Assembly (NCBI GenBank): GCA_035697245.1
Contig: DASSDH010000260.1
Location: forward strand, 1-20,188
DNA from: JACVRX01 sp035697245
GTDB lineage: Bacteria; Actinomycetota; Actinomycetes; Jiangellales; Jiangellaceae
Length of the DNA stretch: 20,188 bases
Direction of reading: 5' to 3'
Part shown: piece by piece, positions 8,794 to 15,069 of the stretch
Layout: each line of letters opens with the position of its first letter
Numbering within the stretch: the first letter of the stretch is position 1
Notes under the pieces: model-generated
What the model was told of the DNA's origin: nothing
The model's database searches: none
Seen by the model: only the letters and a program-made list of their open reading frames with translations
Program-made: the position numbers and the translations under genes

Positions 8794-9354
8794 ATGATGA
8801 CCGGTCGAGTGCTGCTGCTCGGCAGGCGGCCTCGCGTGCTCGACCAACTGGCCGCCGCCCTGCGGCGGGAGGGACTGCAGGTACGCCAGGAGACAGACCT
8901 GGACGGAGCCGGGACCCGAATCGACGGCAGCACGGTCGACGTCGTCGTGCTCGGCCGGGGTGTCACCGGCGCACGACGCAAGGCCATCGTCAACGCGCTC
9001 AGGGCGAAGAACCCGGACCTGCGAGTTGTCGACGGACTGGCGCCGATCACGGCTCTGCTTGTGGCCCAGGTTAAGGAAGCGCTCACGACACCGGCGCCGG
9101 AGTCGCGGATCGTCTCGGCGGCCGGCATCGATCATGGAGACCGGGGGGTGCTGCTCACCTTACGACGAGCCGCGCACGTCACCGTCGATCTCCATCGGCT
9201 GGACGCTTTGTACCGGGCCTACCTCGAGCGCGTGCACGACGGCAGACTGGATCGCGGCCGGCATGTTTTTCCGACGTCGCGCCGTGCGATTCACGGCGAG
9301 CGGTTCCTGGTGATCCGCGCCGACGAACAGACCACGGTCCACCCGGTTTCTTAG
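8794..9354 (+). CDS. Unrecognised protein with receiver-like N-terminal fold lacking the phospho-acceptor
   Basis: I do not recognise the family. ATG 8794 is chosen because GAGGAGGGG at 8778-8786 precedes it by 7 bases; the frame is open to 8665, but without such a site. The 186-residue product begins MMTGRVLLLGRRPRVLDQLA. Residues 4-97 follow the beta-alpha pattern of a CheY-type receiver or Rossmann-like fold (VLLLG, helix, VDVVVLG, helix, LRVVDG, helix). In a receiver alignment the acidic pair after strand 1 is Gly-Arg, and the position of the phosphorylated Asp in strand 3 is Gly54. It would therefore not be phosphorylated. The second half (about 105-186) is basic and His/Arg-rich and matches nothing I know. 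It is divergent from sdhC and lies 25 bases before the mutase gene, so it may share that transcript. Confidence 0.7.
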   Translation: MMTGRVLLLGRRPRVLDQLAAALRREGLQVRQETDLDGAGTRIDGSTVDVVVLGRGVTGARRKAIVNALRAKNPDLRVVDGLAPITALLVAQVKEALTTPAPESRIVSAAGIDHGDRGVLLTLRRAAHVTVDLHRLDALYRAYLERVHDGRLDRGRHVFPTSRRAIHGERFLVIRADEQTTVHPVS

Positions 9355-9367
9355 CGCTGGCCCTCAC

Positions 9368-9373
9368 TACCGT
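9368..9373 (+). promoter_or_regulatory. Possible -10 box for a leaderless mutase mRNA
   Basis: TACCGT fits the actinobacterial -10 pattern TAnnnT. Its last base is 7 bases from the A of the mutase ATG (9380), so transcription could start at the start codon itself. This fits the absence of any Shine-Dalgarno in the 25-base gap. No good -35 hexamer is seen. Confidence 0.3.
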
Positions 9374-9379
9374 GTGGGC

Positions 9380-10969
9380 ATGACCGATGCGAGTGCGCAC
9401 ACCGAGTCCGGCCTTCCGTTTTCGCCGGCGTATGGCCCTGATGCGCTCGCCGATTGGGACCCCGCCGAGCGCCTGGGTCGGCCTGGTGCCTATCCGTTCA
9501 CCCGAGGCGTATATCCGACGATGTACACCGGGCGCCCGTGGACGATGCGGCAGTATGCGGGCTTCGGCACCGCTGCAGAGTCGAATCGGCGCTACCACCA
9601 GCTCGTGGCAGCCGGCACTGGCGGGCTGTCGGTTGCGTTCGACCTACCGACGCAGATGGGCTTCGACTCCGATGCCCCGGTGGCGCACGGCGAGGTCGGC
9701 AAGGTGGGCGTCGCCATCGACTCGCTCGAGGATATGCGCCTGCTCTTCCACGGCATCCCGCTGGATCGAGTTTCGACGTCGATGACGATCAACGCCCCGG
9801 CCGCGCTCCTGCTGCTGCTCTACCAGCTGGTCGCGGAGGAGCAGGGCGTCGACCCGGCCGCGCTGACCGGGACGACCCAGAACGACGTGCTCAAGGAGTA
9901 CATCGCCCGTGGCACCTACATCTATCCCCCGATGCAGTCGCTGCGGCTCACGAGCGACATCTTCGGATACTGCCGCAAGGAGCTGCCACGCTGGAACACG
10001 ATCTCCATCTCCGGTTACCACATGGCTGAGGCCGGCGCTACCCCGGTGCAGGAGGTCGCCTTCACCCTCGCCAACGCCCGGGAGTACGTCCGAGCCGCAC
10101 TCGCGGCGGGACTGGGCATCGACGAGTTCGCGCCGCGGTTGTCGTTCTTCTTCGTCGCGCGGACGACGCTGCTCGAGGAGGTGGCAAAGTTCCGCGCCGC
10201 TCGCCGGATCTGGGCACGGATCATGCGCGATGAGTTCCGCGCCAAGGATCCGCGCTCGCAGATGTTGCGCTTCCACACCCAGACCGCGGGAGTCCAGCTG
10301 ACCGCGCAGCAGCCCGAGGTCAACCTGGTGCGAGTCGCGGTCCAGGGGCTGGCGGCCGTGCTCGGTGGCACCCAGTCGCTGCACACGAACTCCTTTGACG
10401 AGGCGATCGCCTTGCCGACGGAGAAAGCAGCCCGACTCGCCTTGCGGACCCAACAGGTCCTGGCTTACGAGACGGACGTCACCCGCAGTGTCGATCCGTT
10501 CGCCGGCTCGTACGCCATCGAGTCGCTGACCGACGATCTGGAGGATGCCGCGAACGACCTGATGAGCCAGATCGAAGATCTCGGCGGCGCCGTCCACGCC
10601 ATCGAGCGCGGATTCCAGAAGAACGAGATCGAGCGATCCGCCTACGCGATCGCCCGCGAGATCGATGCGGGGGAACGCATTGTGGTCGGCGTGAATCGCT
10701 TCATCACCGAAGAGGATGAGCCGTACGAGCCGCTGCGCGTCGATCCGGCGATCGAGGAGGGCCAGGTCCGGCGGCTGGAATCGCTGCGAGCCGCACGGTC
10801 CGCGAACGATGTGAGGCGGACGCTCGACGCATTGCGAGCCGCGGCCTTGGGCAGCGACAACGTGCTGTACCCGATGAAGGAGGCGCTGGCGGCCCGGGCA
10901 ACGGTCGGCGAGGTGTGCGACGCATTACGCCAGGTCTGGGGGACGTACGAGCCGCCAGCCACGTTCTGA
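9380..10969 (+). CDS. Methylmalonyl-CoA mutase family large subunit without B12-binding domain
   Basis: This is the catalytic TIM-barrel half of an adenosylcobalamin-dependent acyl-CoA mutase, about 529 residues. It ends after the barrel (VWGTYEPPATF), so the cobalamin domain must come from a separate small protein not in this window. The strongly conserved core is present: RPWTMRQYAGFGTAAESN, GLSVAFDLPTQMG, TTQNDVLKEYIARGTY, ISISGYHM, FAPRLSFFF, LRFHTQTAG and GGTQSLHTNSFDEA. Tyr59 (RQY) and Arg177 (EYIAR) match the two residues that select methylmalonyl-CoA. The isobutyryl- and 2-hydroxyisobutyryl-CoA mutases I recall have Phe or Ile and Gln there. A carboxylated substrate (methylmalonyl- or perhaps ethylmalonyl-CoA) is therefore most likely. 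I use ATG 9380; a GTG two codons earlier is possible. The rbsK-like gene follows after 33 bases. Confidence 0.93.
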   Translation: MTDASAHTESGLPFSPAYGPDALADWDPAERLGRPGAYPFTRGVYPTMYTGRPWTMRQYAGFGTAAESNRRYHQLVAAGTGGLSVAFDLPTQMGFDSDAPVAHGEVGKVGVAIDSLEDMRLLFHGIPLDRVSTSMTINAPAALLLLLYQLVAEEQGVDPAALTGTTQNDVLKEYIARGTYIYPPMQSLRLTSDIFGYCRKELPRWNTISISGYHMAEAGATPVQEVAFTLANAREYVRAALAAGLGIDEFAPRLSFFFVARTTLLEEVAKFRAARRIWARIMRDEFRAKDPRSQMLRFHTQTAGVQLTAQQPEVNLVRVAVQGLAAVLGGTQSLHTNSFDEAIALPTEKAARLALRTQQVLAYETDVTRSVDPFAGSYAIESLTDDLEDAANDLMSQIEDLGGAVHAIERGFQKNEIERSAYAIAREIDAGERIVVGVNRFITEEDEPYEPLRVDPAIEEGQVRRLESLRAARSANDVRRTLDALRAAALGSDNVLYPMKEALAARATVGEVCDALRQVWGTYEPPATF

Positions 10970-11002
10970 CGGGCGGCGCCGCCATACTTTGGTGGGGCAC
11001 TG

Positions 11003-11932
11003 ATGCGGATCGCGGTAGTTGGCAGTTACGGGATTGGCATGACCATGCGAGTTCCGCGACTCCCCGTTGCCGGCGAGACCTTGCTTGGCGGCGAGTTCGT
11101 GTCGGGCCACGGCGGCAAGGGCTCGAACCAGGCGGTGGCGGCGCGGCGGCTCGGCGCCGACGTCGCGTTCCTGACCGCTGTCGGCGACGATGTCATGGGT
11201 CACGCCGCTCGGGAGCTCTGGAGGTCAGAGGGCGTGGACGCCTCGGCCACCGTGACAGCACCCGCCTCGACCATGGTCGGCTTGATCCTGGTTGAACCTA
11301 GTGGCGAAAACCGCATCGCCATAGCGACCGGAGCCCTCGAACACCTCCGACCGAAGCATGTCGAGGCATTCTCCCCGCAGTTGGCCGAAGCCGAGATCGT
11401 CATCGTCTCGCTCGAGATCCCTCTCGATACGGCTATCGCTGCACTGCGCCTGGCCCACGAGGTAGGTACGGTCACCCTGCTCAATCCCGCGCCCGCACAA
11501 CGCCTTCCGGACCCGTGCTGGAAGGACGTCGATGTGCTTACGCCCAACCGCACCGAGGCCGCGATCCTGCTCGGACTCGACCCCGAAGGTCCGGAAGGTG
11601 CTGACACCCTGGCCATGCGGCTGCACCAACGCAGCGCCGCCACCGTCATCCTGACTCGCGGTGCCGAGGGGGCCCTGATCTGCGACGACAGGGGTCTCAC
11701 CGGCGTCCCGCCCGTCCCGTCCCACGCCGTGGTCGATACCACCGGCGCGGGCGACGCCTTCACTGCCGCCGTCGCCGTCGAGCTGGCCGCTGGGCGCTCG
11801 GTCGACGATGCGGCGCGCTTCGCCTCGCAGGTCGGCTCGCATGTCGTCGCCCGCCACGAGGTCATCCCCGCGCTGCCTCGCCGGGAAGACCTGGGACGCG
11901 CCGACTTCGACCCCGGACTGCGTACCGGCTGA
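11003..11932 (+). CDS. rbsK: Ribokinase-like PfkB-family sugar kinase with altered sugar-binding motif
   Basis: This enzyme probably phosphorylates ribose or deoxyribose released from nucleosides. The 309-residue PfkB protein has GGKGSNQAVAARR (residues 37-49) and the C-terminal DTTGAGDAF (245-253), with catalytic base D251. Aligned on this, the N-terminal ribose-contact pair of E. coli RbsK (N14 and D16) falls on G10 and G12 (GSYGIGMTMRV), so both contacts are missing. That suggests a different sugar or pose. Deoxyribose is attractive because deoC is the next gene, 44 bases on. The start ATG 11003 has GGTGGGG upstream. The gap to the mutase also holds TACTTT, a possible -10, so the gene may be transcribed on its own or with the mutase. 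The family is certain and the substrate is not. Confidence 0.85.
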   Translation: MRIAVVGSYGIGMTMRVPRLPVAGETLLGGEFVSGHGGKGSNQAVAARRLGADVAFLTAVGDDVMGHAARELWRSEGVDASATVTAPASTMVGLILVEPSGENRIAIATGALEHLRPKHVEAFSPQLAEAEIVIVSLEIPLDTAIAALRLAHEVGTVTLLNPAPAQRLPDPCWKDVDVLTPNRTEAAILLGLDPEGPEGADTLAMRLHQRSAATVILTRGAEGALICDDRGLTGVPPVPSHAVVDTTGAGDAFTAAVAVELAAGRSVDDAARFASQVGSHVVARHEVIPALPRREDLGRADFDPGLRTG

Positions 11933-11976
11933 ACTCTCCACGGCCAACCCGCTTGCAGCGCCACGAAAGGACACCC

Positions 11977-12672
11977 GTGACCGACTTCACCTCGCTCGCG
12001 CCAAGCGACCTTGCGCCGTACATCCAGCACACTCTCATCGGCGTCGGCACCACCCGAGACCAGACCGTCGCGCACGCCCAGCAGTGCGTTGACTACGGCT
12101 TCGACGCCGCCATGGTCGCCGGCTCCTGGGTGAGCCTGACGGCCGAGGTGCTCACCGGCACCGGCATCACCGTCGCCTCGGCGCTGGACTTCCCGATGGT
12201 CGGCGTCATGACCAGCGCCGGCAAAGCGGCCGAGGCCGCCGAGCTCGTGCAACTAGGGGCGCGCGAGATCGACATGGGCGTGCAGGTCGGGTGGCTCAAG
12301 AGCGGCGATTACGACGGGTTCCGGGAGGACATCGCTGGCGTCGTGGGCGCCGCCGGCGTGCCGATCAAGGTGATGCTCGAGCTGCCGCTGCTCAGCGAGG
12401 CCGAAAGGGCCGCCGCGATCGAACTCTCTTGCGAGGCGGGCGCGGCATATCTGAAGAATGCCAGCAGCGGCGCCATCGAGATCGCGAACCCCGACAGCAT
12501 CCGCTACCTCGTCGAGCGCGCGCCGAGAGGCGTGCTCGTGAAGGCGTCCGGCGGGATCACGAGCCGCGAGCAAATCGTGGGGCTGCTTGCTGCCGGTGCG
12601 GCCAAGGTCGGCACCAGCGCAGGCATCGCGGTCGTCACCGGCACGACCGGCGAGCACACCAAGAGCAACTGA
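11977..12672 (+). CDS. deoC: Deoxyribose-phosphate aldolase
   Basis: DeoC cleaves 2-deoxyribose-5-phosphate into glyceraldehyde-3-phosphate and acetaldehyde, the last step of deoxynucleoside sugar breakdown. The start is GTG 11977, preceded by GAAAGGA; an upstream TTG at 11953 is less likely. The 231-residue protein has the family outline: YIQHTL, DFPMVG, EIDMGVQVGWLKSGD, the Schiff-base lysine K160 in YLKNASSG, K189 in VKASGGI, and GTSAG near the phosphate site. D99 matches the third catalytic residue. The surroundings of these residues differ from the usual (KTSTG is KNASSG, DMVINIG is DMGVQVG), so it is a divergent member. It lies between the kinase and the nucleoside hydrolase in the same orientation, with gaps of 44 and 35 bases. 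Confidence 0.9.
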   Translation: MTDFTSLAPSDLAPYIQHTLIGVGTTRDQTVAHAQQCVDYGFDAAMVAGSWVSLTAEVLTGTGITVASALDFPMVGVMTSAGKAAEAAELVQLGAREIDMGVQVGWLKSGDYDGFREDIAGVVGAAGVPIKVMLELPLLSEAERAAAIELSCEAGAAYLKNASSGAIEIANPDSIRYLVERAPRGVLVKASGGITSREQIVGLLAAGAAKVGTSAGIAVVTGTTGEHTKSN

Positions 12673-12707
12673 AGCCACGCCACTGGCCAACCCCCGAGGA
12701 GCGCCTC

Positions 12708-13676
12708 GTGCCTGTCCCCTTCATCCTCGACACCGACACCGCCCAGGACGACTGCATTGCGATCATCGCCGGCCTGCTCGACCCCGAGGCCGACTTGCGC
12801 GCGATCACAATGGTCGCGGGGAACGTCGGCTTCGACCAGCAGATCCGCAACGCGCACCTCACCCTGAACGCGGTGGGCCGACTCGGCGACGTGCCGATCC
12901 ACCTCGGCTGCCGGCGACCCCTCGTTGTGCCATGGGTGTCGGCGGAGTACGTGCACGGCGATGGCTCCGGCGGACTCACCATGGACTTCGATGGCACCAT
13001 CACCGAGGCGGAGCACGCCGTCGACGCGCTGATTCGCCTCACTGCGGCGGCCCCGGGCGAGATATCGGTGGTGGCCATCGGCCCGCTGACCAACATCGCG
13101 ATGGCAGCGGTCAAGGATCCGTCGTTCGTCCACAACGTCAATCAGCTGGTCGTCATGGGCGGCTCCAACAACGGCCGCGGCAACATCACCGCCGCCGCCG
13201 AGTTCAACTTCTACGTCGACCCGCACGCCGCCCGGGTTGTTTTCGAGGCCGGCTTCGACATCACTGTCGTCCCCTGGGCCCCGCTCACACTCAACGACGC
13301 CGTATTCAGCCGCGAACAGCTCACCGGGATCGGGCGGATCGGCACGCCCCTGTCCCAATTCTTCCTCCAGGTGTGCGGGCCGACCCTCGCCTTCGACGAA
13401 GCCGTCGGCATCCCAGGCACAACCCACCCTGACTCGCTGTCGGTCGCGGTGCTGCTTCACGCCGAGCTCGTCCTGCAGGCTTCGGACTACCACGTCGCTG
13501 TCGAGGCCGAGTCGACCCTGACTCGCGGTTATGCCGCGATGTCCTGGGGTGTCCACGGCCTCGACCCCAACGCCCGCGTCATCGAGCGCGCGGACGCCGC
13601 CCGATTCCACCAGTACCTCACCAACCTGCTCAAGACCCCCACAACCCCGAATCGCCCATTCACGACTTTTGCCTGA
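12708..13676 (+). CDS. Nucleoside hydrolase (IunH/RihA family)
   Basis: This enzyme hydrolyses the N-glycosidic bond of nucleosides to free base and ribose. The start is GTG 12708, with GAGGAG 7 bases upstream. The 322-residue protein begins MPVPFILDTDTAQDD, giving the calcium-binding aspartates D10, D14 and D15. It also has HGDGSGGL (83-90), GPLTNIA (125-131), VMGGSNNGRGNI, AEFNFYVDP and the last metal-binding aspartate D242. Family members usually have His just before this Asp (H241-D242 in Crithidia inosine-uridine hydrolase, a residue implicated in protonating the purine base). Here the order is H240-P241-D242, so base specificity may differ. The second DTDxGxDD glycine is Ala12. Free ribose from it could feed the kinase at 11003. 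Confidence 0.92.
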   Translation: MPVPFILDTDTAQDDCIAIIAGLLDPEADLRAITMVAGNVGFDQQIRNAHLTLNAVGRLGDVPIHLGCRRPLVVPWVSAEYVHGDGSGGLTMDFDGTITEAEHAVDALIRLTAAAPGEISVVAIGPLTNIAMAAVKDPSFVHNVNQLVVMGGSNNGRGNITAAAEFNFYVDPHAARVVFEAGFDITVVPWAPLTLNDAVFSREQLTGIGRIGTPLSQFFLQVCGPTLAFDEAVGIPGTTHPDSLSVAVLLHAELVLQASDYHVAVEAESTLTRGYAAMSWGVHGLDPNARVIERADAARFHQYLTNLLKTPTTPNRPFTTFA

Positions 13677-13734
13677 CTGCTCCGGCCTGAAGTCCAATAC
13701 TGGCGCCATGAACCACGTGATCGAGCAGCTCGCC

Positions 13735-13757
13735 GGTGTCCAGGGCCCTGGAACACC
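13735..13757 (+). terminator. Near-perfect palindrome after the nucleoside hydrolase
   Basis: The 23 bases read GGTGT-CCAGGG-CCCTGG-A-ACACC, a palindrome broken only by one bulged base. The centre CCAGGGCCCTGG is a perfect 12-base palindrome. It lies 59 bases after the hydrolase stop, in the 221-base gap before the lipoprotein gene. It may be a terminator of the rbsK-deoC-hydrolase group or an operator of the transporter operon. No T-run follows, and the two roles cannot be separated by sequence alone. Confidence 0.4.
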
Positions 13758-13897
13758 ACGACTATCGCCCACACGTCAAGGATCGATAACAACCGCGCAT
13801 CGTGCTTGGGTTCCGTGGTTTCCCCGTGATTTTGACGGCTAGGCTGTCGCGCGACATGGCGCCCGGAATCGGCGCTTTATGACCAAGGAGGTCTATC

Positions 13898-14953
13898 TTG
13901 CGTCGAATGACCAAGATGGCGGCATTGCTCACAGTGTCCGTCCTCGCCCTGTCCGCCTGCGGCGGAAATGGCGACGGAAATGGTGACGACACCGCCGGCG
14001 GCGGCACCGGCGAACCCACCGCGGAGTCCGACGTCAGGGTCGGCATGGCCTACGACGTCGGTGGCCGCGGCGACCAGTCGTTCAACGACTCGGCGGCCGC
14101 GGGCATGGATCAGGCTGTCGAAGAGTACGGCATGGAGAGCCAGGAATCGGAGGCCGCCGACGGCGAGCCCGAGTCCGCCCGCGAGGAGCGCCTGCGCACC
14201 TTCGCTGACGCCGGCTTCGACCCGATCATCGCGGTGGGCTTCGCCTACTCGCCGTCGGTGGCCAAGGTCGCGGCCGAGTACCCCGAATTGCACTTCGCGA
14301 TCATCGACGACGAGTTGGCCGCGGCCGACAACATCGCCAACCTGGTGTTCGCGGAGGAGCAGGGTTCATTCCTCGTCGGTGCCGCAGCGGCGCTGAAGAC
14401 CGAGACAGATCACCTCGGATTCATCGGTGGCGTCGAGGTTCCGCTGATCAAGAAGTTCGAGGCCGGCTTCATCGCGGGTGCAGAGGCGGTCAACCCTGAC
14501 ATCACGGTCGACGTGGTCTACCTGACTCAGCCACCGGACTTCTCCGGCTTCGCCGACCCGGCGAAGGGCAAGACGGCAGCGGAGGGCATGTTCGACGCCG
14601 GCGCTGACATCGTCTACCACGCGGCAGGTGGCTCCGGCGGTGGCCTGTTCGAGGCAGCGTCCGCGGCGGGTATGAGGGCCATTGGTGTCGACTCCGACCA
14701 GTACAACACGGCTGACGCGTCGGTGCAGGACGTGATCATGACGTCGATGCTGAAGAACGTGAATGTCGCCGTCTTCGAGTACCTCACCGAGGTCAACGAC
14801 GGCAACTTCCCAGCCGGTGTGACCCGCTACGACCTGTCGGTCGACGGTGTCGGCTACTCCACCAGTGGTGGGTTCATCGACGACATCACTGGGGACCTCG
14901 ATGGGTACAAGCAGCAGATCATCGACGGGGAGATCACCGTCCCGACGTCCTGA
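13898..14953 (+). CDS. BMP-family nucleoside-binding lipoprotein of ABC transporter
   Basis: This is the extracellular solute receptor of the nucleoside ABC importer encoded by the next three genes. The start is TTG 13898, because AAGGAGG at 13885-13891 lies exactly 6 bases before it; ATG 13907 would be 15 bases away. Residues 1-20 are a lipoprotein signal (MRRMTKMAALLTVSVLALSA) with lipobox LSAC and lipidated C21, followed by a Gly/Asp/Asn-rich linker. The BMP/PnrA domain runs from about 45 to 351, with DQSFND (59-64), VGFAYSPSVAKVAAEYP and GSGGGLFEAA typical of the family. The 351-residue length is normal. TAGGCT at 13840-13845 could be its -10. A stem-loop follows the stop and may favour higher expression of this gene than of the transporter core. 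Confidence 0.93.
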   Translation: MRRMTKMAALLTVSVLALSACGGNGDGNGDDTAGGGTGEPTAESDVRVGMAYDVGGRGDQSFNDSAAAGMDQAVEEYGMESQESEAADGEPESAREERLRTFADAGFDPIIAVGFAYSPSVAKVAAEYPELHFAIIDDELAAADNIANLVFAEEQGSFLVGAAAALKTETDHLGFIGGVEVPLIKKFEAGFIAGAEAVNPDITVDVVYLTQPPDFSGFADPAKGKTAAEGMFDAGADIVYHAAGGSGGGLFEAASAAGMRAIGVDSDQYNTADASVQDVIMTSMLKNVNVAVFEYLTEVNDGNFPAGVTRYDLSVDGVGYSTSGGFIDDITGDLDGYKQQIIDGEITVPTS

Positions 14954-14965
14954 TCTTCGTCATGT

Positions 14966-15005
14966 GGGCCCGTGGGCGAGCGCGGTAGGGTTTGGCCACG
15001 GGTCC
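14966..15005 (+). terminator. Stem-loop between lipoprotein and ATPase genes (possible partial terminator)
   Basis: GGGCCCGTGG at 14966-14975 pairs with CCACGGGTCC at 14996-15005, 10 pairs including one G-U, with a 20-base loop. It starts 13 bases after the lipoprotein stop, inside the 116-base gap before the ATPase. Hairpins in this place are commonly used to give more binding protein than permease. The loop contains TAGGGT (14986-14991), which could also be a -10 for a second promoter. Confidence 0.4.
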
Positions 15006-15069
15006 TTCATGTTCCCTCGAACCCTCGCACCTTCGCCACTCGAGGCACGAGTCCAAGGAGAACCACGTC

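Noticed and set aside
10972..10983. Self-complementary GGCGGCGCCGCC between the mutase and the kinase
   Set aside because: It leaves no loop, so it is a poor hairpin; such GC palindromes are common by chance in this composition.
12504..13772. 422-codon minus-strand open frame opposite deoC and the nucleoside hydrolase
   Set aside because: It covers parts of two well-supported plus-strand genes and has no motif of its own.
13708..13842. 44-codon frame (starts MNHVIEQLAG) between the hydrolase and the lipoprotein gene
   Set aside because: No ribosome binding site; it runs through a palindrome and the probable promoter of the lipoprotein gene.
13859..13875. 5-bp stem (GCGCC/GGCGC) just before the lipoprotein ribosome binding site
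   Set aside because: Too short to support a riboswitch or terminator in GC-rich sequence.
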